This document shows, one piece after another, positions 1 to 8,549 of a stretch of 64,000 nucleotides of DNA. The stretch is from NCBI RefSeq assembly GCF_900323885.1, contig NZ_OOHJ01000018.1, forward strand, positions 4,017,001 through 4,081,000, read 5' to 3'. This DNA is from [Actinomadura] parvosata subsp. kistnae. Its GTDB lineage: Bacteria; Actinomycetota; Actinomycetes; Streptosporangiales; Streptosporangiaceae. Made by a program: the position numbers and the translations under genes. Numbering within the stretch: the stretch's first letter is position 1; each line of letters starts with the position of its first letter. The notes beneath the pieces were generated by a model. The model ran no database searches, was not told the origin of the DNA, and was given only the letters and a program-made list of their open reading frames with translations.

Positions 1-291
1 GGCGGCGCCGTCCTGCTCGACATGCTCGCCCGCGCCGCCGCCGCGCTGGGCGAGGGGGAGCGGGCCGCCTGCCTGCTCGGCCTGGCCCAGCAGGTGTGGA
101 ACCGGATCGGCCGGCCGCAGATCGGCATCGCCACCTGGGTCGAGGCGCGCCAGGACTGCGAGGCCAAGGCGCGTAGCCTGATCGGGGACGCCCCGTACGA
201 GAGGGCCTACCAGGCGGGTTACGACGCCGACCCGCTGGACGTCGGGATCGCGTACGCGAGCGGCGCTGCCGGAGCCGGCCTGCCGGCATGA
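1..291 (+). CDS. C-terminal end of an ATPase/LuxR-type regulator (partial)
   Basis: The reading frame is open from base 1, so this is the last 96 codons of a gene that begins before the window. The helical text (ACLLGLAQQVWNRIGRP, then EARQDCEAKARSLIGD and YERAYQAGYDAD) matches the C-terminal TPR-like end found in large actinomycete regulators with an ATPase domain and TPR repeats. The DNA-binding part is not visible, so the family call is inference. The stop codon overlaps the ATG of the next gene (ATGA), so the two are probably co-transcribed. Confidence 0.55.
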   Translation, partial: GGAVLLDMLARAAAALGEGERAACLLGLAQQVWNRIGRPQIGIATWVEARQDCEAKARSLIGDAPYERAYQAGYDADPLDVGIAYASGAAGAGLPA

Positions 292-1379
292 CTTCGAGGT
301 CTCAACGCTGGATCCTGCCGACGATCCTGCTCGCCGAGGTCGCCATCGCCGTGGCGGACGAGGCGGCCGTCACCGTCTCGATGTCGGGGCTCCTGCTGAT
401 CGGGCCGCTGGTCGCCGCGCACTGCCTCCTCAGCCCCAGGCTCACCGCCCTGGCCGCGGGAACGGCGCTCGCCCTGGCCGTGCTGCTGGTCACCCCCGAG
501 ATGGTGCCCGACCATCTCGTCCGCGTGCTGCTGGTGGCCACCAGCGGGTTGTGGGCGGTGCTGACGGTGCGGAGGTACCGGGAGTACCGGATCGCCGTGA
601 CCCGCCTGGCCCGCCTCGCCGAGACGACGCAGCAGGCGATCAGCCCGCCGCTGCCCGCGGAGCTGGGCGGCCTGAACCTGGCGGCCCGCACGCGCTCGGC
701 CACGCCCGGCGCCCGCCTGGGCGGCGACCTGCACGAGGCCATCGCGACCCCCACCGGCCTGCGCCTGATCGTCGGGGACGCCAAGGGGCACGGCATCGAC
801 GCCCTCAGTCACGCCGCCGCCGTCCTGGCCGCCTTCCGGCGCAGCGCCCTCACCGCCCCCGACCTGACCTGCCTGGCCCGCCAGCTCGACACCCGCCTGG
901 CCGGCGAGCTGGGGGAGGAGGACTTCGTGACGGTGCTGCTGGCCGAGTTCGGGCGCGACCACGTGACGCTCGTCAACTGCGGGCATCCGCCGCCGATCCG
1001 CATCGGCGCCACCCTGGACACCCTCGGCGTGCGTCGGCCGTCCCCGCCGCTGGGCCTGTCGCCCGACCCGTACCCGCAGCGGATCCGGCTCCTGCCCACC
1101 GACCGCCTGCTCCTCTACACCGACGGCCTGACCGAGGCCCGCACGCCCGGCGGCGCGTTCTTCCGCCTCGACGACCGCCTGCACGCCGCGCTGGCCGCCC
1201 CCACCCTGGACCAGGCCCTCGACGAGCTGCTGGACGCGCTCGACGAGTACACCGGCGGGCCGGTCGCCGACGACGACCTGACCCTCGTCCTGGCCCAGGC
1301 CGCCCCGTCCACGCTGCCCAGCCCGCTGTCGGCGCCGGTCCCTGAGGACCGGCGTCATCCGGTACGGCGGCGGCCGTAG
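288..1379 (+). CDS. Membrane-anchored PP2C/SpoIIE-type serine phosphatase
   Basis: A 363-residue protein. Residues about 8-95 form several hydrophobic segments, a short linker follows, and residues about 125-345 form a SpoIIE/RsbU phosphatase domain. Landmarks are GGDLHEA (the GGDxxD metal motif with the final acid changed), VGDAKGHGIDA, NCGHPPP, LLLYTDGLTEAR and ADDDLTLVL. Such enzymes dephosphorylate anti-anti-sigma (STAS) proteins in partner-switching pathways. A STAS protein lies about 9 kb away, but no anti-sigma kinase is beside it, so the partner is unknown. Its start overlaps the preceding regulator by 4 bp. Its 3' end overlaps the convergent DUF418 gene by 25 bp. Confidence 0.88.
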   Translation: MTSRSQRWILPTILLAEVAIAVADEAAVTVSMSGLLLIGPLVAAHCLLSPRLTALAAGTALALAVLLVTPEMVPDHLVRVLLVATSGLWAVLTVRRYREYRIAVTRLARLAETTQQAISPPLPAELGGLNLAARTRSATPGARLGGDLHEAIATPTGLRLIVGDAKGHGIDALSHAAAVLAAFRRSALTAPDLTCLARQLDTRLAGELGEEDFVTVLLAEFGRDHVTLVNCGHPPPIRIGATLDTLGVRRPSPPLGLSPDPYPQRIRLLPTDRLLLYTDGLTEARTPGGAFFRLDDRLHAALAAPTLDQALDELLDALDEYTGGPVADDDLTLVLAQAAPSTLPSPLSAPVPEDRRHPVRRRP

Positions 1380-2506
1380 GTCAGCCGCCGCAGCACGATC
1401 TCGGCCGGCCCCCGGTGCCCGGCCACGCGCATCACCTCGGCCAGCACGATCGAGACCACCCAGACGGCCACCGCGACGCCGAGCGCCGCCGCGTACCCCA
1501 TGTCGTCGTGCAGCCCCAGCGTGAACGGATAGAACAGCACCACCCACACCAGCGCCTGGAACAGGTAGAACGTCAGCGACCGCCGGCCCAGCGCGGCCAG
1601 GGCCGTGGTGAGGCGGCCCTCGCGGTCGCCGGCCGCGACGAGCCCGATGGCGGCGGCCAGGCCGATGCCGCCCGCGTACCCGGTCAGGTCGTGCGCGACC
1701 GCGACCGCCCAGCTCACCGCGGCCGAGTCCGTCGTCCACGCGCCCGCCGCCATCAGCGCGGACGGCAACCGCCCGGCCAGCGCCAGGCCGAGCCCCAGGG
1801 CGGCGATGCGGCGCAGCAGCGGCAGGTGCCGCTCCGGCTCGTCGAGCAGGCGGCGGCGCGCGGCCAGGACGCCCAGCACCATGGCGGGCACCACCATGAC
1901 GGTGGAGACGACGGTGTTGACGGGCCAGGCGGGCAGGGCGGCGACGAGGTGGGCCGCGAACGTCGGCTCCATGATCTCGGCGATGGTCGCCGGGTCGTCC
2001 TGCGCGGCCACGCTCTGCCAGGCCAGGAGCAGCGTCGCCGGCACGAGCGTCAGGCCGCCCGTCCACCACAGGGCCGCGATCCGGGCTCGTACGATCGGCG
2101 CGAGCACCAGCAGGGTGAGCCCGTAGACGGCGACGATGTCGATCGGCACGAACACCACGGCGTTCAGGAACCCGATCACGATCAGCCACCACCCCCGGCG
2201 CCGCAGCAGTCTCCTGACGTCCGGCCAGTCGCTGCCCCTGGCCTGCTGACTCGCGAGTAACTGGATCAGGCCGTACCCGAACAGGAACACGAACATGTTC
2301 CTGGCCTGGTTGTCCGCCACCAGCGACTTGACGAACTTCGCGCCGGCGTCCAGCCACGCCGGGCCCGTGTTCCAGTCGTCGACGAAGGCGGGCGCGTGGG
2401 AGAGGGCGATGAGCAGCAGCATCACGCCGCGGGCGAGATCGGGCGCGAGGGACCTGGCGGACACGGCGGTCCCGGGCCGATGACGAGATATTACGTCTTC
2501 AGTCAT
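1355..2506 (-). CDS. DUF418 family membrane protein
   Basis: A 383-residue polytopic protein. The N-terminus has the family signature LAPDLARGVMLLLIALSHAP, followed by NMFVFLFGYGL. The C-terminal DUF418 domain contains ALGRRSLTFYLFQAL and the usual long hydrophobic segments. The fold is related to the acyltransferase-3/DUF1624 membrane proteins; the substrate is unknown. It is divergent from the HTH regulator at 2672, and the 165-bp space between them holds a palindrome, so that regulator probably controls it. The ATG follows a short A/T-rich leader. Confidence 0.85.
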   Translation of the reverse strand: MTEDVISRHRPGTAVSARSLAPDLARGVMLLLIALSHAPAFVDDWNTGPAWLDAGAKFVKSLVADNQARNMFVFLFGYGLIQLLASQQARGSDWPDVRRLLRRRGWWLIVIGFLNAVVFVPIDIVAVYGLTLLVLAPIVRARIAALWWTGGLTLVPATLLLAWQSVAAQDDPATIAEIMEPTFAAHLVAALPAWPVNTVVSTVMVVPAMVLGVLAARRRLLDEPERHLPLLRRIAALGLGLALAGRLPSALMAAGAWTTDSAAVSWAVAVAHDLTGYAGGIGLAAAIGLVAAGDREGRLTTALAALGRRSLTFYLFQALVWVVLFYPFTLGLHDDMGYAAALGVAVAVWVVSIVLAEVMRVAGHRGPAEIVLRRLTYGRRRTG

Positions 2507-2564
2507 TCCTGAAAGCTAGATTGCTTTCACTTCCCCGTCAACTCTTCGGCTCGCATTTCCGCAG

Positions 2565-2578
2565 GTCATTGCAATGAC
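2565..2578. promoter_or_regulatory. Candidate operator palindrome between divergent genes
   Basis: A perfect 14-bp inverted repeat, GTCATTGCAATGAC, lies between the DUF418 gene and the HTH/MarR gene. A further half-like copy, TTGCAATGA, follows at 2607-2615. A palindrome plus a repeated half site in a divergent promoter region is the usual layout for a MarR-type operator. Binding is inferred. Confidence 0.45.
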
Positions 2579-2671
2579 GATGGAGCTGAACGCAAAAACG
2601 GAGGGCTTGCAATGAGATGCCGCTGAAGGCAAACTGAATTCCCCGACCCCAGCCCAGGAGGCGTACCCCCC

Positions 2672-3376
2672 ATGCCAGGCGGCAGGCTCACCCACGACGA
2701 ACGCCGGACCATCGAGCAGGGCCTGGCCGACGGGCTCACCTACTCCGAGATCGCCCGCCGCCTCCAGCGTCCCGTCTCCACCGTCACCCGCGAGGTCACC
2801 CGCAACGGCGGTCCCGCCGCCTACCAGGCCGACCGCGCCCACGCCGCCACCGCGACCCGCGCCCGCCGCGGCACGACCACCCGCCCGCCACGCCCGGCCC
2901 CCGCCGACGGACGCGACCCCGCCACCATCAGGACGCTGGAGGAACGCTTCACCACCATGCTCGTCGACACGGGCCTCGCCCGCACCCCCGCCCGCGTCCT
3001 CGCCGCCCTCTACCTCACCGACAGCGGCACCCTCACCGCCGCCGAGCTCGTCCAGCGCCTCCAGGTCAGCCCGGCCTCCATCTCCATGGCCGTCGCCCAG
3101 CTCGAACAGCAGCAGCTCATCCGCCGCGACCGCGACCCCCGCCGCCGCCGCGACCGCTACGTCATCGACGGCGACATCTGGTACCAGTCGTGGCTCGCGA
3201 GCGCCCGCAGAAGCGCCCACCTGGCCGACGTCGCCCACGACGGCGCCCAAGCCTTGGGCCCCACCACCCCGGCCGGCGCCCGCCTCAAAAACATGGGCCG
3301 GCACCTCCGCCAGCTCAGCGACGACATGATCCGCGCGGTCGAAAAGTGGCGCGAGACCCCCCTTGAGGACGAGTAG
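2672..3376 (+). CDS. Two-domain regulator: IS30-type HTH plus MarR/GbsR-like winged helix
   Basis: A 234-residue protein. Residues about 5-50 (RLTHDERRTIEQGLADGL, YSEIARRL, STVTREVTRNGG) match the helix-turn-helix found at the start of IS30 transposases (HTH_38). A basic, Pro-rich linker follows. Residues about 90-175 form a winged helix (LTAAELVQRLQVSPASISMAVAQLEQQQLIRR, basic wing, YVIDG) of the MarR/GbsR type. The tail is helical and probably makes the dimer. No DDE catalytic domain is present, so it is a regulator and not a transposase. The ATG is preceded by an AGGAGG-like site (cccaggaggcgtacccccc). Confidence 0.8.
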   Translation: MPGGRLTHDERRTIEQGLADGLTYSEIARRLQRPVSTVTREVTRNGGPAAYQADRAHAATATRARRGTTTRPPRPAPADGRDPATIRTLEERFTTMLVDTGLARTPARVLAALYLTDSGTLTAAELVQRLQVSPASISMAVAQLEQQQLIRRDRDPRRRRDRYVIDGDIWYQSWLASARRSAHLADVAHDGAQALGPTTPAGARLKNMGRHLRQLSDDMIRAVEKWRETPLEDE

Positions 3377-3413
3377 GCGAGCGGCGGGCCCCGACGGGCC
3401 ATAGGGTCCCCGC

Positions 3414-3821
3414 ATGACAGAAACGTCCGCCACCGGCCAGTTGCACCACGTCGAGCTCTGGGTCCCCGACCTGGGCCGCGCCGAGGCGAGCTGGCGGTGG
3501 CTGCTGGAGCAGCTCGGTTACACCCTCTACCAGAGCTGGCCGGACGGGCGGAGCTGGCGTCTGGGGGCCACGTACGTCGTGATCGAGCAGTCCCCCGCCC
3601 TCACCGCCGCCCGCCACGACCGCCGCCGTCCCGGACTGAACCACCTGGCCTTCCACGCCGGCACCCGCGACCGGGTGGACGCCCTGGCCGGGCAGGCGCC
3701 CGCGTACGGCTGGACGCTCATGTTCGCCGACCGGCACCCGTACGCGGGCGGGGACGGGCACTACGCGGCCTACCTGGAGGATCGGGACGGGTTCGAGGTG
3801 GAGCTGGTGGCAAGACCGTGA
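3414..3821 (+). CDS. VOC (glyoxalase/bleomycin-resistance fold) protein
   Basis: A single-module protein of 135 residues. It starts LHHVELWVPDLGRAEASW, carries GLNHLAFHA at the second half-module and ends YLEDRDGFEVELVA, so the His/Glu metal positions of VOC enzymes are present. The substrate cannot be told from the sequence. The stop overlaps a possible GTG (GTGA) of the next frame, so it may be transcribed with the following HEAT-like gene. Confidence 0.85.
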   Translation: MTETSATGQLHHVELWVPDLGRAEASWRWLLEQLGYTLYQSWPDGRSWRLGATYVVIEQSPALTAARHDRRRPGLNHLAFHAGTRDRVDALAGQAPAYGWTLMFADRHPYAGGDGHYAAYLEDRDGFEVELVARP

Positions 3822-3901
3822 AGAGCGGGTGGACAGGGAGGCGCGGGCGGCGGCATCATGACGTTCATGATCTATGGAAAGGGCGGCCACCGCCCCGGCC
3901 G

Positions 3902-5440
3902 GTGAGGCCCGGCACGAGGAAGCTGAGCGACGGCGGCGACCGGCTCACCTTCCTGGCACACGCGATCTCCATGTCCGACAGGCACGGCCCCGGCCCCTGG
4001 CCGGCGCAGGCCATGGCGGACCTTCCCGACGAGCCTCCTCGCCCGGACGGCGTCCCGTACATGCCTTCCGTGGTCATGGACGGCGTCCGCACCCACCACT
4101 TCGCCTTCACCCCCGACCGCGACACCGCCCGGGAGGTCGCCGGGCTGCTCCAGGAGCGGGTTCCGTACCGGAGGCTGCACGACCGCCTCGCGGACGCCGG
4201 CGCGTTGCAGCTGAGCGACGAGCTGGTGCGGGAGCTGGTGGGCAGGCGGCTGGGCCGGCGGCAGGTGTACGAGGCCGGCCGGTGGCTGGCCGAGCACGGC
4301 ACGCGGCGCGAGGCCGTGAAGGTCGGCATCGTGCTGGTCGGCGTGTCCGGCAGCGAGCGGGACCGGGAGCTGCTGCTCCTGCTCGGCACGCTGGAGGAGT
4401 TCACCCTGTACGCGGTCGTCGCCCTGCTGCGCACCCAGCCGGCCGGGGAGGGGGAGCGGGCGGTGTACGAGCTGGCCAGGCGGGTGAGCGGCTGGGGCCG
4501 CATCCATGCCGTCGAACGCCTGGAGGACACCGACGACCCCGAGATCAAGGCGTGGCTGCTGCGCGACGGCTTCCGCAACGGCGTCATGGACGAGTACCTC
4601 GCGCCGCTCGCCGCCACGACCGGCGACCTGTACGCGGCGCTGCTCGACCCCGAGCCGGACGAGGCGCTGGTGGACGGCGCCGGCGGCATCCTGGCCGCGC
4701 TGGCTCGCGGCGAGGGCGGCCCCACTACGGGGCTCAGCGCGTACGGCGAGGCGGTGCCCGCCCTGGCCCGCTACGCCGACCTGGCCGCGTCGGGGCGGGC
4801 CACGCTCCAGCGCCTCGACCACCTTCTGACCATCCGCCGGCACCTGCACCAGCCCCCCGGGCACTGGCTCGACAGGGACGTGGCGGCGCTGCGGCGGCGC
4901 TACTCGGATGTGATCGGCCAGCCGCGCTGGACCGAGCTGGCGCTGGCGGGTGTCCAGGATCCCGAGGGGGTGGGCTTCGACCTGGCCCGGCGCTGCGCGT
5001 CCAGGCTGGGCCTGCCGATCCTGCCGCAGCTCGTGGCGCGCCTCCGCGTGGACGCCGCCGACGACGCGACCTGGCAGGACGTCCTCGGCCTGGCCGACAC
5101 CGGCACGCTGGTCGCGCTGGCGGAGGAGCTGCTGCCGCTGGACGCCCTGGCCTGCGGGCCGGCCGAGCGGGTCGTCGTCGGCAACGGTCACGAGCGCGCG
5201 CTGGAGCTGGTGGTGTCGGAGCTGGAGTGGCACCCCGGCCTGGGTCTGCCGCTCATCCGGGCGGCGCTGGCCGGCCGGGGCGTCCGGGCCCGCCGGTGCG
5301 GGTTGCGGGCGGTGCGCGCCTGGCTGCGCCCGCCGGAGGAGGCGGTCGCATGGGTACGGGCGGCGCACGCGTCAGAGCCGGACGCCGAGCTGCGCACCGA
5401 CATGGCCGACTTCTTGGACGGGCTCCGGCAGGCGACATGA
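3902..5440 (+). CDS. Helical-repeat protein of unknown function
   Basis: Not recognised as an enzyme. It is a long, Leu/Ala/Arg-rich protein of about 490-510 residues that looks like stacked HEAT-type helices (for example RREAVKVGIVLVGV, LLLLLGTLEEFTLYAVVALL, RAALAGRGVRARRCGLRAVRAWL). Related actinomycete proteins are sometimes labelled limonene hydroxylase, without basis that can be seen here. The N-terminal part has DGVRTHHFAF. The start is uncertain: GTG 3902 keeps coding-like text (LSDGGDRLTFLAHAIS), ATG 3971 is the first ATG, and GTG 3818 would overlap the VOC gene; none has a strong ribosome site. Confidence 0.6.
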   Translation: MRPGTRKLSDGGDRLTFLAHAISMSDRHGPGPWPAQAMADLPDEPPRPDGVPYMPSVVMDGVRTHHFAFTPDRDTAREVAGLLQERVPYRRLHDRLADAGALQLSDELVRELVGRRLGRRQVYEAGRWLAEHGTRREAVKVGIVLVGVSGSERDRELLLLLGTLEEFTLYAVVALLRTQPAGEGERAVYELARRVSGWGRIHAVERLEDTDDPEIKAWLLRDGFRNGVMDEYLAPLAATTGDLYAALLDPEPDEALVDGAGGILAALARGEGGPTTGLSAYGEAVPALARYADLAASGRATLQRLDHLLTIRRHLHQPPGHWLDRDVAALRRRYSDVIGQPRWTELALAGVQDPEGVGFDLARRCASRLGLPILPQLVARLRVDAADDATWQDVLGLADTGTLVALAEELLPLDALACGPAERVVVGNGHERALELVVSELEWHPGLGLPLIRAALAGRGVRARRCGLRAVRAWLRPPEEAVAWVRAAHASEPDAELRTDMADFLDGLRQAT

Positions 5441-5535
5441 CCGCCTGAGCGGGGGCGGCCCGGTCACGTATCGGACAAAACCGCCATGGCGTGACGAATC
5501 AGGATTCGACGCCACTTCACTCTTAGTTCAGGAAA

Positions 5536-5566
5536 TTGTCAGACATCAGCATGAAGCCGGTATAAC
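5536..5566 (+). promoter_or_regulatory. Candidate vegetative promoter for the secreted protein gene
   Basis: TTGTCA (5536-5541) and TATAAC (5561-5566) are separated by 19 bp in an A/T-rich stretch that stands out from the GC-rich surroundings, about 45 bp before the ATG at 5611. The spacing is slightly long for a sigma-70 promoter. Confidence 0.4.
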
Positions 5567-5610
5567 GTCTGCCTTTGATCACCGAACGTCGAAGACGGGG
5601 TACCGCACCA

Positions 5611-6746
5611 ATGCGCAAGGTCCTGACACTCACCCTCGCCGCCACCTCCGCCCTCTCCCTCCTGACCGCCACCCCGGCCACCGCCGCCGACCGCCCCGGG
5701 ACCTCCCGTCCGAGGTCTACGGGGGCGCCTGGACGGCCGGCCACGTCCAGGGCATGGCCATCGACCAGCGCAAGGGGTTCATGTACTTCTCCTTCACCAA
5801 CCTCCTCGTCAAGACCGACCTCCAGGGCAAGCTCGTCGGCTCCGTCACCGGCTTCACCGGCCACCTGGGCGACCTCGACTTCAACACCCAGGACGGCCGC
5901 GTGTACGGCTCGCTGGAGTACAAGGAGCAGGAGTCGTTCTACATCGCGATCTTCGACGTCGACCGCATCACCGCCCCCGACATGGACGCCCAGACCACCG
6001 ACGTGGTCAAGACCGTCTACCTCAAGGAGGTCGTGGACGACTACGTGGCCGACATGAACGGCGACGGCAAGTTCGACGGCAACGTCGGCAACACCCCCGA
6101 CCACCGCTACGGCTGCAGCGGCATCGACGGCGTCTCCTTCGGCCCCGAGTTCGGCAAGAAGCACGGCAAGCAGAAGCTGACCGTCGCCTACGGCATCTAC
6201 GCCAACACCACCCGTCAGGACAACGACTACCAGGTCCTGCTCCAGTACGACATCCAGCAGTGGAAGAAGTACGAGCGCCCGCTCACCGAGAGCGACCCGC
6301 ACAAGAGCGGCCCCGAGCGGGTGGACGGCAAGTACTTCGCCTACACCGGCAACACCACCTACGGCGTCCAGAACCTCCAGTACGACGAGCACACCGGCAA
6401 CTGGATGATGGGCGTCTACAAGGGCACCAAGCCGCAGTTCCCCAACTACCCGTTCTTCATGGTGGACGGCGGCGCCCGCCCCAGGACGGGCGAGCTGGCC
6501 GGCCAGCCGCAGGCCGAGCGCGGCAAGCTCCTCACGCTGGCGCCCGGCGGTCTCCAGGACGCGGCGACGGGCGTGCGCGGGTGGCAGTTCAACGGCGAGT
6601 ACGGGCTGATCTCGCTCGGCGGCGGCCGCTACTACGTCGCCAAGGCCGACAAGGTGACGGAGGACGGCGTCTCCAAGCACACCGGCACCGCCCAGCTCTA
6701 CCGCTGGACCGGCCAGTCCCCGACCCCGTTCGAGCGCCTCGGCTGA
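5611..6746 (+). pseudogene. Secreted protein of unknown function, interrupted by a frameshift
   Basis: The ATG at 5611 opens a clear signal peptide (MRKVLTLTLAATSALSLL, then TATPATAADRP), but this frame then turns into nonsense. The mature protein continues in another frame from about 5697 (RDLPSEVYGGAWTAGHVQGM onwards) to the TGA at 6744. Joining them needs one extra base, and the junction lies in CCCCGGG (5694-5700). The mature part is about 345 residues, rich in Tyr, Gly and Asp, with repeated strand-like segments (GFMYFSFTNLLVKTD, LGDLDFNTQDGRVYGSLEY, YYVAKADKV) that suggest a beta-propeller-like fold, and an Asp-rich DMNGDGKFDGN that looks like a calcium loop. No catalytic family is recognised. 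It may be intact in the living cell if the missing base is a sequencing error. Confidence 0.7.
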
Positions 6747-6860
6747 CCGCGCCGCGCGGTCTCCCTCGCCTCCGCATGACCCGCCTGCGGACAGCCAGTA
6801 AGGGCTGTTAGGGTCGAGCCTTATCCCGTGAACGAGTAAAGATTTCTGCCTGGGAGGGTC

Positions 6861-7673
6861 ATGCGGACCGCTGGGAAGATCGCGATCATCACGACGGTGC
6901 TGGCCGGGGCCGCCGTTCCCATGACGGCTACGGCGCAGGCCGCGCAGGGGGCGTGGGTGGCCTACCACAACCTGAGCGCGAGCCAGAGCGTCGCCCGGGT
7001 CAAGCAGCTCAAGGAGCAGGGCTACCGGCCGATCACGGTGAACGTCTCCGACGGGGAGCGGTACGCCGCCGTCTGGGTCAAGGGCGGGTCGTCCAACGAG
7101 TGGGGCATCTGGCAGGGCATGTCGGCCGGCGGGTTCCAGAAGCGGTTCGACGCCGGGCTGAAGGAAGGGGCGCAGCCGGTCAGCGTCTCCGCCACCGGGC
7201 CCGCCGACTCGGCCGTGTTCACCGCCGTCTTCGAGAAGAAGTCCGGCGCGTTCCTCGCCAGGTCCGGCCTGACCCCGTCCGCCTTCGCCACCGCCAACAA
7301 GCAGGCCACCGCCAAGGGGCTCGCGCTGACCTCGGTGGACGCCTACGGCACCCCCGACGACGTCCGGTACGTCGGCGTGTGGAGCGCCAACAGCGGCGGC
7401 GCCTGGTACTACACCTACGGCAAGTCGCTCAAGCAGCACGAGGCCGAGGTGTACGCCAAGAAGGAGAAGGGGTTCCGGCCGGTCAAGGTGGCCGTGGCGC
7501 CTGACGGAACGTACACGGCGGTGTGGCGCAAGGACGGGGTGAAGTCCTGGGCGCACTACGTGGACATGAGCGCCGCCGGCTACCAGCGGCGCTTCGACGA
7601 GCTCAAGGGCAAGGGGCTCGCGCCGGTGCAGGTCAACGCGGAGAACGGCAAGTACGCCGCCATCTGGCAGTAA
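6861..7673 (+). CDS. Secreted protein with tandem BTRD1-type repeats
   Basis: A 270-residue protein with a signal peptide (IAIITTVLAGAAVPMTATAQAAQG). The mature part is about four units of roughly 60 residues, each with a helix (SASQSVARVKQLKEQGYRP; SAAGYQRRFDELKGKGLAP) followed by strands ending in YAAVWVK, FTAVFEK, YVGVWSA, YTAVWRK and YAAIWQ. This is the bacterial tandem repeat domain 1 pattern, also found in polyglycine hydrolases and linked to extracellular enzymes. No separate catalytic domain is present. GGGAGGG lies 3 bp before the ATG. Confidence 0.75.
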   Translation: MRTAGKIAIITTVLAGAAVPMTATAQAAQGAWVAYHNLSASQSVARVKQLKEQGYRPITVNVSDGERYAAVWVKGGSSNEWGIWQGMSAGGFQKRFDAGLKEGAQPVSVSATGPADSAVFTAVFEKKSGAFLARSGLTPSAFATANKQATAKGLALTSVDAYGTPDDVRYVGVWSANSGGAWYYTYGKSLKQHEAEVYAKKEKGFRPVKVAVAPDGTYTAVWRKDGVKSWAHYVDMSAAGYQRRFDELKGKGLAPVQVNAENGKYAAIWQ

Positions 7674-7734
7674 GAACCCGGCGCCAGAGGCGGCACGGCC
7701 GCACCGCGGCCTCCTCGGGGCAGCGCCGGCGGCC

Positions 7735-8460
7735 TCACCGCGTGAGGATGCGGACGTCGCCCGTGGTGCTGGCGGCCGAGATCCTGCGCTTGCCGTCCCG
7801 GTTGTTCTGGACCTCCGAGCGCGTGCTCCCGTCCTTGCTGGTGGCCGTCACCGCGTAGGTGCCGGAGGGGACTCTCGCCGTCACCCCGCCGTCCTTCGAC
7901 TGCAGGTCGAGGGTGGTCGGCGGGGTGGCGAAGGCCACGTCGATCGACCCGTCCGAGGTGCGGCAGCGCACGTACGCGGACTTCAGCCCCTGCGCCTTGA
8001 TCGAGCCGTCGCTGCGCAGCCGCAGCCGGCCGGAGGCGCCGGTCACCTGGATGCGCTCCCGGCTCTTCGCGTCGACGTCCTGGGTGAGGTCGTCGAGGAC
8101 GAGCCCGTCCGGCACGTCGATCGAGAGCCGCACGCCGGGCGGGACCTTGACGTGGTAGCGGGCGCCGCAGTCGCCGAAGACGATGGTGCAGCTGGCGGAC
8201 AGCCGCAGGGCGCCGTCCCGCAGTGACCAGGAGGGGGCGTCGGCCGCTTTGCCGCGCACCCAGCGCTCCACCTGCACAGTGCCGGCGCTGCCCTGGAGGA
8301 CGCGCACGCCGCCCAGGGACGCGTTGATCTTGAGGTCGGTCCCGCTGAAGGGGAACGACTGGGCGGCATGGACCTCTTCAGCCTCCAGGTCCATGCCGCA
8401 GCCGGCGACCACTGTCGCCAGGAGCGCCGCACATGCCGCTGATGCCGCGATTCGCCTCAT
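7735..8460 (-). CDS. DUF4097-type lipoprotein
   Basis: A 241-residue protein. The N-terminus (RRIAASAACAALLATVVAGCG) is a lipoprotein signal with the lipobox VAGC, Cys about residue 21. The rest is a repetitive beta-helix-like adhesin fold: ASLGGVRVLQGSAGTVQVER, then DGSIKAQGL, TSDGSIDVAF, SKDGGVTARV, TSKDGSTRSEV and ASTTGDVRILTR, as in DUF4097/DUF4098 proteins. These face the outside of the membrane; no enzyme role is known. It is convergent with the BTRD1-repeat gene. Confidence 0.8.
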   Translation of the reverse strand: MRRIAASAACAALLATVVAGCGMDLEAEEVHAAQSFPFSGTDLKINASLGGVRVLQGSAGTVQVERWVRGKAADAPSWSLRDGALRLSASCTIVFGDCGARYHVKVPPGVRLSIDVPDGLVLDDLTQDVDAKSRERIQVTGASGRLRLRSDGSIKAQGLKSAYVRCRTSDGSIDVAFATPPTTLDLQSKDGGVTARVPSGTYAVTATSKDGSTRSEVQNNRDGKRRISAASTTGDVRILTR

Positions 8461-8549
8461 GGCACCGATCGTGGCCGAACGGCCCGGCCCGGCCATCGAC
8501 CGTCCGGCCGACCCGCTCCAGGCCCGCCTCGGCCATTCGGCCAATCGAG

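Noticed and set aside
219..2357. A 712-codon minus-strand frame
   Set aside because: It is antisense to the SpoIIE gene and a frame shadow of DUF418, with low-complexity Arg/Gly text.
2672..2830. Possible IS30 transposase fragment
   Set aside because: Only the HTH is IS30-like; it is followed in frame by a complete winged helix, and there is no DDE domain or inverted repeat.
5611..6746. Programmed ribosomal frameshift in the secreted protein gene
   Set aside because: CCCCGGG is not a standard slippery heptamer and no downstream stem or internal Shine-Dalgarno site was seen. Three other genes share the same kind of break, so error is simpler.
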